A stretch of 14,186 nt of DNA from Propionibacteriaceae bacterium (GTDB lineage Bacteria; Actinomycetota; Actinomycetes; Propionibacteriales; Propionibacteriaceae): positions 1 to 14,186 of the forward strand of contig JAICEV010000035.1 of the NCBI GenBank assembly GCA_025923975.1, written 5' to 3'. The notes beneath the pieces were generated by a model, which saw nothing but the letters and a program-made list of their open reading frames with translations, was not told the origin of the DNA and did not search any database. The translations under genes were made by a program, and so were the position numbers. Shown here in pieces: positions 6,304 to 12,863 of the stretch. The stretch's first letter is position 1. Each line of letters begins with the position of its first letter.

Positions 6304-8300
6304 TTGTAGCTCCGCTGTTTCATTTCGACGTACTCATAGACCAGCGGCTCTTTGTGCAGGATCGGCCGCCGGTCATCGCCGCCGAACTCCCAGGCAGACA
6401 CGTACGCGAACTCGGCATCGTTCCGCAACGCCTCGCCGTCTGGGGTCTGGCTCTCCACCCGGAAGTGGCCGCCACACGACTCGCGCCTGACCAGCGCATC
6501 GATGCACATCAACTCGCCGAGCTCGAAGAAGTCCGCAACCCGACCGGCCCGCTCCAGCGCCTGGTTGAGCTCCTCGTTCGTGCCGAGCACCCTAACGTCG
6601 GACCAGTATTCCTTCTTCAACTCGCGGATCCGAGTGAGCGCCTTGCGCAGGCCCTCTTCGCTCCGCTCCATCCCGCAGTAGTCCCAGATGAGGCGCCCGA
6701 GCTCCCTGTGGAAGGAATCCACGGTCCGGCTGCCATTCACCGACAGCAGCGTGTTGATCCGTGCCCTCACCGCCTCGACAGCCTCGGTCACGGCCGGATG
6801 CGATTGGTCAACCTGGGGAAACGGCCCGTCGGCTAGGTAGTCGCTGATCGTGTTCGGTAGCACGAAGTAGCCGTCGGCCAGGCCCTGCATCAAGGCGCTG
6901 GCGCCCAGCCGGTTAGCCCCGTGGTCGGAGAAATTGGCTTCACCGGTGACATAGAGTCCGGGAATGCTGCTCGCCAGGTCGTAGTCGACCCAGAGCCCGC
7001 CCATCGTGTAGTGCACGGCAGGGTAGATCCGCATTGGCGTCTGGTACGGATCGTCGCCGGTGATCTGGGCATAGATCTGGAAGAGGTTGCCGTACCTGGC
7101 TTCCACCGTCGGGCGGCCGAGCCGTGCTATCGCGGCGGCGAAATCAAGGTATACGCCGAGGCCGCCGGGCCCGACGCCCCGGCCTTCGTCGCAGACGTTC
7201 TTGGCCGCACGAGAGGCGATGTCGCGCGGTACCAGGTTCCCGAAGGATGGATATAGGCGCTCCAGGTAATAGTCGCGATCTTGCTCGGGGATCTCTCGAG
7301 GGTCGCGTTTGTCCTCCCCGCTCTTAGGCACCCAGATTCTGCCGTCGTTGCGCAATGACTCACTCATCAGCGTCAGCTTGGACTGGTAGTCACCGCTTAC
7401 TGGAATGCACGTGGGGTGGATCTGGGTGAAGCACGGGTTCGCGAAGTACGCACCCTTCCGGTACGCCCGCCAGGTGGCTGTGACGTTGCACCCCATGGCG
7501 TTGGTGGAAAGGAAGAACACATTGCTGTAGCCACCGGTAGCAAGCACTACCGCGTCTGCAAAGTGAGTCTCGATCGCACCCGTCACCATGTCGCGGATGA
7601 CCACTCCCCGCGCTCTGCCATCGACCACGATGAGCTCGAGCATCTCGTGCCGGGTATTCATCTCAACCGTGCCAGCAGCGATCTGACGCTCCAATGCCTG
7701 GTACGCCCCGATCAGCAGCTGCTGCCCAGTCTGGCCGCGAGCGTAGAAGGTTCGCGATACCTGGACGCCGCCAAATGACCGGTTGTCGAGGAGGCCGCCG
7801 TATTCCCGCGCAAACGGCACCCCTTGGGCGACGCACTGGTCGATGATCTCAACGCTTACCTCGGCCAACCGGTAAACATTGGACTCACGAGCCCGGAAGT
7901 CCCCACCCTTGACCGTGTCGTAGAACAACCGATAGACCGAGTCGCCGTCGTTGCGGTAGTTCTTAGCGGCGTTGATGCCGCCTTGGGCGGCGATCGAATG
8001 TGCGCGCCGCGGTGAGTCCTGGTAGCAGAAACAGGTGACGTTATAGCCCGCCTCGCCAAGAGTCGCCGCCGCCGAGGATCCAGCCAGTCCAGTACCGACG
8101 ATGATCACACTCAACTTGCGACGGTTCGCCGGATTGACCAGCCTGGCACGGAAGCGTCGCTCCTCCCAGCGCCGGTCAATGGGCACCTTCGGGGCCTTGG
8201 TATCAGCGATATCGGCGCCTTCGACATAGAACGAGTCCGCATCGAGCGAGTCAAGAAGCTCCGAGTTGGTCACGTGCACATCAGGGGGTTTGGATGCCAT
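6300..8300 (-). CDS. sdhA: Succinate dehydrogenase flavoprotein subunit
   Basis: Oxidises succinate to fumarate with covalently bound FAD. The product is 666 residues, longer than FrdA because of about 60 residues before the FAD motif and insertions such as SGEDKRDPREIPEQ, both usual for this class. Visible: GTGLAG (69-74), the FAD-linking His101 in RAHSIAAQGG, His295 in QIHPT, Arg359 in PRD, His430 in HYTMGG and Arg464 in GANRLGASAL, so the active site is complete. It follows sdhC after six bases and overlaps sdhB by four. It corresponds to the mycobacterial Rv0248c type by motif memory. The ribosome binding site is poor, consistent with translational coupling to sdhC. A fumarate-reducing role cannot be excluded from sequence, since the class includes reversible enzymes. 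Confidence 0.95.
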   Translation of the reverse strand: MASKPPDVHVTNSELLDSLDADSFYVEGADIADTKAPKVPIDRRWEERRFRARLVNPANRRKLSVIIVGTGLAGSSAAATLGEAGYNVTCFCYQDSPRRAHSIAAQGGINAAKNYRNDGDSVYRLFYDTVKGGDFRARESNVYRLAEVSVEIIDQCVAQGVPFAREYGGLLDNRSFGGVQVSRTFYARGQTGQQLLIGAYQALERQIAAGTVEMNTRHEMLELIVVDGRARGVVIRDMVTGAIETHFADAVVLATGGYSNVFFLSTNAMGCNVTATWRAYRKGAYFANPCFTQIHPTCIPVSGDYQSKLTLMSESLRNDGRIWVPKSGEDKRDPREIPEQDRDYYLERLYPSFGNLVPRDIASRAAKNVCDEGRGVGPGGLGVYLDFAAAIARLGRPTVEARYGNLFQIYAQITGDDPYQTPMRIYPAVHYTMGGLWVDYDLASSIPGLYVTGEANFSDHGANRLGASALMQGLADGYFVLPNTISDYLADGPFPQVDQSHPAVTEAVEAVRARINTLLSVNGSRTVDSFHRELGRLIWDYCGMERSEEGLRKALTRIRELKKEYWSDVRVLGTNEELNQALERAGRVADFFELGELMCIDALVRRESCGGHFRVESQTPDGEALRNDAEFAYVSAWEFGGDDRRPILHKEPLVYEYVEMKQRSYK

Positions 8301-8306
8301 CGCCCA

Positions 8307-9017
8307 TCAGCTCACGAACCCGAACAAGATGGCAAAGGGAGGGAGCAGGAAGCCAACCGTGACCAGCCCGGCCACCGCGTACGCAAGCACGTTGAGACGT
8401 CGTCGGGCGAGGCTCGACGTGTTGGCTCCAAGGGTGGTCAGAGCGCTCCACGTGCCGTGCCGGACATGGAAGCCAACCGCGATCATCGCGATCGTGTACG
8501 CCAGGACCACGGACCAGATCTGGAAGCCGTTCACCACCCGGTCGTACGGCTCAGCGGCGGCGCCGCCCGGGTGGATGATGTTCCAGGTCAGGTGCAGCAA
8601 GTGATAGATCACGAACAGCAAGATGACGACACCGCCCCAGCGCAGTGTGAATGAGGCATAGGTCCGTTGGACCCCGGTACGTGACTTGTGGCTGTAGTAC
8701 CGCCTGGTACCGCCGCGTGCCTTATGCGCCCGCGACCACAGGTTGAATGCGGCGTACATGTGACCCAGCACGCTGATGAGGAGAACAACCCGGATGATCC
8801 AGAGCGCACCGGTGTGTGGCAGGAGCGGCTCGCCGAGTGCTCGCAGGTGGTGGGCGTACTCATTGAACGCCTCGGCGCCGGCAAAGATCTTGAGATTGCC
8901 ATACATGTGGGCCAGCAAGTAGCCGATCAAGATCAGGCCAGTGACGGCCATCAAGGCCTTGAGCGCAACAGTTGACCTTGTCGCCAGCTGGGCGGGGGTC
9001 AACGAAATTGTCGCCAC
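8307..9017 (-). CDS. sdhC: Succinate dehydrogenase cytochrome b subunit, five-helix diheme type
   Basis: Single membrane anchor for SdhAB, carrying hemes and the menaquinone site. The 236-residue product has five hydrophobic segments (about 17-38, 70-92, 125-146, 164-185 and 205-233). Histidines inside or near them are candidate heme ligands: His37 (AHMYGN), His86 (LGHMYA), His139 or His142 (YHLLHLTW) and His184 (GFHVRHG). This is the arrangement of diheme cytochrome b558 anchors of the Bacillus/Wolinella class. An in-frame TAA lies four codons upstream, so GTG 9017 is the only sensible start. It has no spaced Shine-Dalgarno, but TAATGT lies six bases before it, suggesting a leaderless mRNA. 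First gene of sdhCAB; no separate sdhD is present or needed in this class. Confidence 0.9.
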   Translation of the reverse strand: MATISLTPAQLATRSTVALKALMAVTGLILIGYLLAHMYGNLKIFAGAEAFNEYAHHLRALGEPLLPHTGALWIIRVVLLISVLGHMYAAFNLWSRAHKARGGTRRYYSHKSRTGVQRTYASFTLRWGGVVILLFVIYHLLHLTWNIIHPGGAAAEPYDRVVNGFQIWSVVLAYTIAMIAVGFHVRHGTWSALTTLGANTSSLARRRLNVLAYAVAGLVTVGFLLPPFAILFGFVS

Positions 9018-9166
9018 GCAGCCACATTAGAACTCCGCATGTCGTAACAGCGACTGCATGCCACCGTGCGCACTGGTGTTTTTGGCCACTTTTTTGGCTT
9101 GCTGCTCGCGCTGTATTTGATTGCTCGCTGCGCGCCATGCGGATCGCGCGCTCGGAGTCGATCACA
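9018..9166. promoter_or_regulatory. Upstream region of sdhCAB
   Basis: The 149 bases between the kinase-like gene and sdhC hold the TAATGT box above and two T-tracts (9079-9083 and 9090-9095), both followed by GGC. On the transcribed strand these are A-tracts about 50-70 bases upstream of the start, where an UP-like element or regulator site could lie. The 9-mer CACATTAGA occurs at 9023-9031 (covering the -10) and again at 9163-9171 (across the kinase stop), a direct repeat 140 bases apart. I see no small gene or terminator with a stable stem here. Confidence 0.35.
9024..9029 (-). promoter_or_regulatory. Candidate -10 for sdhCAB, leaderless arrangement
   Basis: On the minus strand TAATGT is followed by six bases and then the sdhC GTG, placing the first transcribed base at or beside the start codon. 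TANNNT at this distance is the usual actinobacterial leaderless layout. The -35 region is weak (nothing near TTGACA at 16-19 bases). The lack of a usable Shine-Dalgarno supports the call. Confidence 0.45.
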
Positions 9167-10171
9167 TTAGAGCCAGCGCGCTGCAGCTTCCTGAGCCCGC
9201 TCTGACCACCAGGCGAGCTCGTCGGCGTCCCCGACCGCCTTCTCCCAGCCCATCGTGGCTGCCATGGCCAGTAGGCACAGGTCGAGCTGCCGGTCCCACC
9301 AGCTATCTGTATCGATCCCAGCGCGCTCGAGTGAACGCCGGTAGCGCCCGATGGTGTCGGACTTGCTCTCCGGTATCCGTGTCCGGTTCAGGGCCAGATA
9401 CCAGGCCAGCTCCCAGGCGGGTGGCGCCTCCCCCGGATAGGCCCAGTCCAGCAACACCGTCTCACCGCTCTGTCGGGTGCCGAGGTTGCCCATCTTCCAG
9501 TCCCCCGCGATAAAGGTCTGCGGCGTCTCGGCGACCAGGCCGGCCAAGGTCGTCGGATCGCTATGCACTGCACTCACCAGCTCGAATAGTGCAGCATCCC
9601 GCTCCGGGAGCAACTTCCAACCCCGCTCGGCGACGCGCAGCGTCAACGGCGCATCGTCCCGCGCTAGTTCGGGCGCAATGGTTGCCGGTGCGAACATCAG
9701 AGTGCGACGGACCAGCGGGTAGAGACCCAGGTCGTCCTGCCAGCCCAGGTTGGCCGCATGCATCAGCGCTAGGTGTCGAACGAAACTGGCATGCTGCGTG
9801 GCCGGGATGACGTCATCGCCAGGCGGGACCAGATCTGCCGACCGATCATGCATCAGCATGGCCAGACGCGGTAGATCGCCGGACTCGTCGAGCGCCATGC
9901 CGATCATGGCATGATCAATTACGGATGGCACGCTGTGGTAGAGACCGGCCTGCCACACTTGAAATTCCCAATGTGTGGTGTTGCCAGTGACGCGCATCAG
10001 CCAGTCGTCTCGGGCCGATAACAACTTGAGAAAACAGGGACGCCCGTCGATGATCAGCTTTTCGAACGACGCACCCGACTTCGCATCGGTGGAGCGCACC
10101 GGAATCCGGTCAGTGGCGCCACGAATCAGTGAATCCAGCGACCGCGCGGTCCACGGCAGATTCGTCTCCAT
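9167..10171 (-). CDS. APH/choline-kinase-like phosphotransferase, substrate unknown
   Basis: The 334-residue product looks like an aminoglycoside phosphotransferase-fold kinase. Supporting motifs: an N-lobe lysine in RPCFLKLL (Lys49) that could contact ATP phosphates, a catalytic loop AGDWKMGNLG with Asp224 and Asn229, and LLDWAYPGEAPPAWELAW with Asp242 as the metal ligand followed by the W-E-L-A-W helix common in this superfamily. The usual His of HGDxxxxN is Ala here (residue 222), which also occurs in some family members. No membrane or signal sequence is seen. It lies 35 bases downstream of trmD on the same strand, so it may belong to the rpsP-trmD transcript, and 149 bases upstream of sdhC. 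The substrate could be a sugar, amino alcohol or antibiotic; nothing here decides it, and an actual resistance role should not be assumed. Confidence 0.75.
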   Translation of the reverse strand: METNLPWTARSLDSLIRGATDRIPVRSTDAKSGASFEKLIIDGRPCFLKLLSARDDWLMRVTGNTTHWEFQVWQAGLYHSVPSVIDHAMIGMALDESGDLPRLAMLMHDRSADLVPPGDDVIPATQHASFVRHLALMHAANLGWQDDLGLYPLVRRTLMFAPATIAPELARDDAPLTLRVAERGWKLLPERDAALFELVSAVHSDPTTLAGLVAETPQTFIAGDWKMGNLGTRQSGETVLLDWAYPGEAPPAWELAWYLALNRTRIPESKSDTIGRYRRSLERAGIDTDSWWDRQLDLCLLAMAATMGWEKAVGDADELAWWSERAQEAAARWL

Positions 10172-10206
10172 CTCAAGTCAGCCTGTCCATGATCACGCCG
10201 CCGCGC

Positions 10207-10923
10207 CTAGGTGGGTGGTTCCAGCTCGGCCTCCGGCAGCAGCTCCGGCCGTCGGAGTCGCGTCTTGGCTATTGCCTGCTCGCGCCGCCAGGAGGCGATC
10301 CTCTCGTGGTGCCCGCTCAGCAAGATTTCCGGCACATCCAGCCCTCGCCAGCTGGGTGGTTTCGTGTAGCTAGGGCCCTCCAGCAAGCCCGCCAGGTCCG
10401 TTGCGTATGACTCCTCAGTCAAGGACTCCGGATTGCCGATCACCCCCGGCAGCAGGCGGACCGTCGCCTCGATCACCACCAGGGCTGCGGCCTCCCCCCC
10501 ACTCAGCACGTAATCGCCGATGCTCAGCTCGTCGACACGCATCCGGCGCGCCGCATCGTCGACGACGCGGGCGTCGATGCCTTCGTAGCGGCCGCAGGCG
10601 AAGATCAAATGCCGCTCCACGGACAGTTCGCGTGCGAGGGACTGGGTGAAGGTTCTTCCCGACGGTGAGAGGACGATCAATCGCGGGTCGGTTTGCCCGG
10701 CCGCAAGTTCATCCAGCGCCAATCCCCAGGGTTCGGGACGCATAACCATGCCTGCCCCTCCCCCGTACGGCGTATCGTCGACGGTTCGGTGTCGATCGGT
10801 GGTCCAATCGCGAAGATCATGAACTTGAAGGTCCACGATTCCTTTTTCGATCGCCTTCCCGACCAGCGAAAGGCGCAGCGGTTGGAAGTACTCGACGAAG
10901 ATCGAGATGATGTCAATCTTCAT
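10207..10923 (-). CDS. trmD: tRNA (guanine-N1)-methyltransferase
   Basis: Methylates G37 at N1 next to the anticodon in tRNAs that read CNN codons, using S-adenosylmethionine, and prevents +1 frameshifting. The 238-residue product begins MKIDIISIFVEYF, typical of TrmD, and shows TPYGGGAGMVM (51-61), GRYEGIDARV (111-120) and SIGDYVLSGGEAAA (134-147), the trefoil-knot SAM-binding loops, then LEGPSYTKPPSWRG (181-194) and SWRREQAIAKTRLRRPELL near the end. The start at 10923 is chosen because homology begins there. It overlaps the rimM end by 11 bases, and the longer frame to 11136 would run through rimM. Last core gene of rpsP-khpA-rimM-trmD. Confidence 0.96.
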   Translation of the reverse strand: MKIDIISIFVEYFQPLRLSLVGKAIEKGIVDLQVHDLRDWTTDRHRTVDDTPYGGGAGMVMRPEPWGLALDELAAGQTDPRLIVLSPSGRTFTQSLARELSVERHLIFACGRYEGIDARVVDDAARRMRVDELSIGDYVLSGGEAAALVVIEATVRLLPGVIGNPESLTEESYATDLAGLLEGPSYTKPPSWRGLDVPEILLSGHHERIASWRREQAIAKTRLRRPELLPEAELEPPT

Positions 10924-11437
10924 CAGTGTCGTCCCGGTCATCGAGAAGACCGGCGACATCGACAACGGTGAGCCGGCCAGCCTCAAGATCGACATCAGGC
11001 ACCAGCGCCTCCACGAACGGCACCAACCGAGCTCCGGCAGCGGTCTGGATCTCCAAGACATCTTGCGCCGGCAGGTGCAGCACCAATCCCACCGTGCCCA
11101 CATCAGTCCCATCTGGCGTGGTGACTCGCAGACCAATCAGCTGCCGGTCGTAGAACTCCCCCGCCTCAGCCGGGCTCTCATCGGGCTCCACGGCGGCAGT
11201 CAGCAGCGTGCCACGCGCCGCCTCCGCGCCTGCTCGGTCGACCAGCTCAGCAAACCTCACCAGCAGCCGGCCGGAGTGATCACGAACCGACCGCACGGTG
11301 AAGAGGCGCGTACCCCCTTCTTCCCGCAGTACCTGGCCGGGGGCGAACCGTCGCTCAGGCTCATCGGTGCGGAGCTCCACCGCAACCTCACCGCGCACTC
11401 CGTGGGGCCGTCCTATGACACCAACAAGGGTGTCCAT
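10913..11437 (-). CDS. rimM: 16S rRNA processing protein RimM
   Basis: Ribosome maturation factor that binds S19 and assists assembly of the 30S head. The 174-residue product starts MDTLVGVIGRPHGVRGEVAVELRT, the signature RimM N-terminal beta-barrel with G-RPHGVRGEV, and has the C-terminal PRC-type barrel with FYDRQLIGLRV (about 95-105), QDVLEIQTAAGARLVPFV and the closing ...LTVVDVAGLLDD. Length fits the family (about 170-180). It sits 38 bases after khpA and overlaps trmD by 11 bases, so translation of the two is probably coupled. An acidic tail (DDRDDTDED) ends the protein. Confidence 0.95.
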   Translation of the reverse strand: MDTLVGVIGRPHGVRGEVAVELRTDEPERRFAPGQVLREEGGTRLFTVRSVRDHSGRLLVRFAELVDRAGAEAARGTLLTAAVEPDESPAEAGEFYDRQLIGLRVTTPDGTDVGTVGLVLHLPAQDVLEIQTAAGARLVPFVEALVPDVDLEAGRLTVVDVAGLLDDRDDTDED

Positions 11438-11475
11438 TGCTCACTCCGCCCTACTCTCCCGGGGCCTTGAGCCAC

Positions 11476-11745
11476 TCAGCGGCGACGGCCACCGCCGCCA
11501 CGGCGATTGAGCCGGTCAACATCGACGAAGTCGACGCGTACGTCCTGGTCGCCGGCCAGCGCCCCGATCACTGTGCGAATAGCAGTTGCTGTGCGGCCGG
11601 AGCGACCGATGACCTTGCCGACATCATCTGGGTTCACCCGCACCTCGAGCATCCGCCCGCGACGCAGCTCCTTGTCCTTGACCGTGACATCGTCAGGATG
11701 CGCAACGATCCCTCGGATCAGATGCTCGAGTGCTTCGGCAAGCAT
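11476..11745 (-). CDS. khpA: KH-domain RNA-binding protein
   Basis: Small RNA-binding protein with a single KH domain. The 89-residue product has the expected core: MLAEALEHLIRGIV, a central strand, and the KH loop GKVIGRSGRTATAIRTV (the IGRSGR part is the GxxG-type loop at about 46-50), then VRVDFVDVDRL and a Gly/Arg-rich tail. It corresponds to the KhpA/YlqC family, which pairs with KhpB in firmicutes and is found between rpsP and rimM in many Gram-positive bacteria. The reading starts immediately after the rpsP stop codon with no intergenic base, and its own stop is 38 bases before rimM, so it is part of that transcript. Confidence 0.93.
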   Translation of the reverse strand: MLAEALEHLIRGIVAHPDDVTVKDKELRRGRMLEVRVNPDDVGKVIGRSGRTATAIRTVIGALAGDQDVRVDFVDVDRLNRRGGGGRRR

Positions 11746-12234
11746 TTAGGACTCGCTGGAATCCGCGTCAGCAACACCCGCGTTGGCAGCCCGCTGGGCT
11801 TCTTCGGGAGTCCCCTCGACCGAGGCTGGATCGGTCTCGGTGCTCTCAGGCTTGGACGCGGCTTTCTTTGCAGTCTTGCTGGCCCTGGGCTCCTTGCCAG
11901 CCTCGGCAAGTGCGGCGTTGAAAACGTCGGTCTTATTGGGCTTCTCCGGCTGCGGCAGTACGCCGGAGGCTGAGGTGTCACCGGAAAACTTCTGCCAGTC
12001 GCCGGTGCGCTTGAGCAGCGCGAGGACAGCTTCGGTTGGTTGCGCGCCAACCGACAGCCAGTACTGGGCTCGTTCGGAGTCGACTTCGATGAGGGACGGG
12101 TCATTCTTGGGGTGATACTTACCGATTTCCTCGATGGCGCGGCCATCCCGCTTGGTGCGAGAGTCAGCGACAACGATGCGGTAATGCGGCGACCGGATCT
12201 TGCCGAATCGCTTCAGACGAATCTTGACAGCCAC
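11746..12234 (-). CDS. rpsP: 30S ribosomal protein S16, with C-terminal tail
   Basis: Small-subunit ribosomal protein needed for 30S assembly. The N-terminal 82 residues form the S16 fold (KIRLKRFGKIRSPHYRIVVADSR, then RDGRAIEEIGKYHP and VGAQPTEAVLALLKRTGDW). Residues 83-162 are a low-complexity Ala/Lys/Glu/Ser/Pro tail. Actinobacterial S16 proteins are often extended in this way (M. tuberculosis RpsP is about 160 residues as I recall), so the tail is not unusual for the group. The GTG at 12234 is chosen because it gives the (M/V)AVKIRL start. AGGAG lies 11 bases upstream, a little far. The longer frame to 12303 is rejected. First gene of the translation cluster. Confidence 0.95.
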   Translation of the reverse strand: MAVKIRLKRFGKIRSPHYRIVVADSRTKRDGRAIEEIGKYHPKNDPSLIEVDSERAQYWLSVGAQPTEAVLALLKRTGDWQKFSGDTSASGVLPQPEKPNKTDVFNAALAEAGKEPRASKTAKKAASKPESTETDPASVEGTPEEAQRAANAGVADADSSES

Positions 12235-12393
12235 GTGTGTGGTTACTCCTGTAATGGTGTTGCGACCAGGCCTACCGGCCGGCCACGTTCGTGGTGATCC
12301 CATCTAACGCGGTGGGGGCGCGCTCGCGATGATCTCAGTGGATCTGAGCCGTACGGGGTGAGAGGGCACCGCACGACAACAGATGCGGCATGC

Positions 12394-12422
12394 ATTCTGC
12401 CAGAATCCTCCAAAGACGCGAA
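12394..12422 (-). promoter_or_regulatory. Candidate promoter of the rpsP cluster
   Basis: On the minus strand TTCGCG (12417-12422) and CAGAAT (12394-12399) are separated by 17 bases. Each hexamer is a moderate match (three and four of six to TTGACA and TATAAT). Transcription would start near 12386, leaving a leader of about 150 bases that contains a CTCAG-N5-CTGAG hairpin and the CCGGCCGG palindrome. The rest of the 12235-12428 gap shows no gene. Called on spacing and position, so moderate at best. Confidence 0.35.
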
Positions 12423-12428
12423 CTCGGC

Positions 12429-12806
12429 CTACGCGGGTTCCGGCTTGTGGTGACTGACAAGACCGACGGTGTTGCCCTCAGAGTCCTTGACAAACGCCAT
12501 CCACTCATCCATACCCGCAGGTCCCAGGCTGTCGTCGGCGTGGCTGAAGATCACATGCGGCTCCGCGACGATTTCGACACCGTCTGAGCGCAAGGATTCG
12601 ATTGTTTCCCGAACGTCGTCAACCTTGAGATAGATCAGCGCACTCGTCGCACCCTGCTCAAGTAGCAGGCGTACCTCACCTGCCCGAAAGAACAGCAGGC
12701 CAGGCGGATCGAAGACGCCAGCCGGTTCTGTGTTGAACAAGCGCTCGTAAAAGGCCCTAGCGCGAGGCAGGTCATCGGCATGCTGCGCGATTTGTATGAC
12801 GTCCAT
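12429..12806 (-). CDS. Small VOC/glyoxalase-fold protein
   Basis: The 125-residue product has the two beta-alpha-beta-beta-beta modules of the vicinal oxygen chelate superfamily: MDVIQIAQHADDLPRARAFYERLF at the N-terminus (the R-A-x-x-F-Y-x-x-L helix is typical), GLLFFRAGEVRLLLE, then a C-terminal module with VDDVRETIESLRSDGVEIV and WMAFVKDSEGNTVGLVSH (D-x-EGN-x-x-G-L is a common closing motif). Metal or substrate ligands cannot be assigned with confidence (His9 and the Glu in DSEGN are candidates). The start at 12806 is chosen by family homology; the longer frame to 12998 overlaps the divergent gene. Substrate unknown. It is divergent from the hydrolase gene by 57 bases, which suggests but does not prove a shared role. 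Confidence 0.8.
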   Translation of the reverse strand: MDVIQIAQHADDLPRARAFYERLFNTEPAGVFDPPGLLFFRAGEVRLLLEQGATSALIYLKVDDVRETIESLRSDGVEIVAEPHVIFSHADDSLGPAGMDEWMAFVKDSEGNTVGLVSHHKPEPA

Positions 12807-12851
12807 TCGGCGAGTGTTGCATGCGTCATCGGTGGAGCTGGACCCGGTCGC

Positions 12852-12857
12852 TAACGT
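12852..12857 (+). promoter_or_regulatory. Candidate -10 for the hydrolase gene, leaderless arrangement
   Basis: TAACGT is followed by six bases (GACCTC) and then the ATG at 12864, the same TANNNT-N6-start layout as in front of sdhC. No Shine-Dalgarno is visible in the preceding 20 bases. No good -35 is seen at the standard distance. Confidence 0.4.
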
Positions 12858-12863
12858 GACCTC

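Noticed and set aside
9167..10171. Antibiotic-resistance gene call for the APH-like protein
   Set aside because: The APH fold covers many non-resistance kinases, and nothing in the sequence or the neighbours points to an aminoglycoside substrate.
1124..10206. Mobile element or genomic island between trmD and rplS
   Set aside because: There is no transposase, integrase, tRNA or terminal repeat, and base composition looks like the flanking genes by eye.
10924..11136. N-terminal extension of trmD to 11136
   Set aside because: It would run through rimM in another frame. TrmD homology starts at MKIDIIS.
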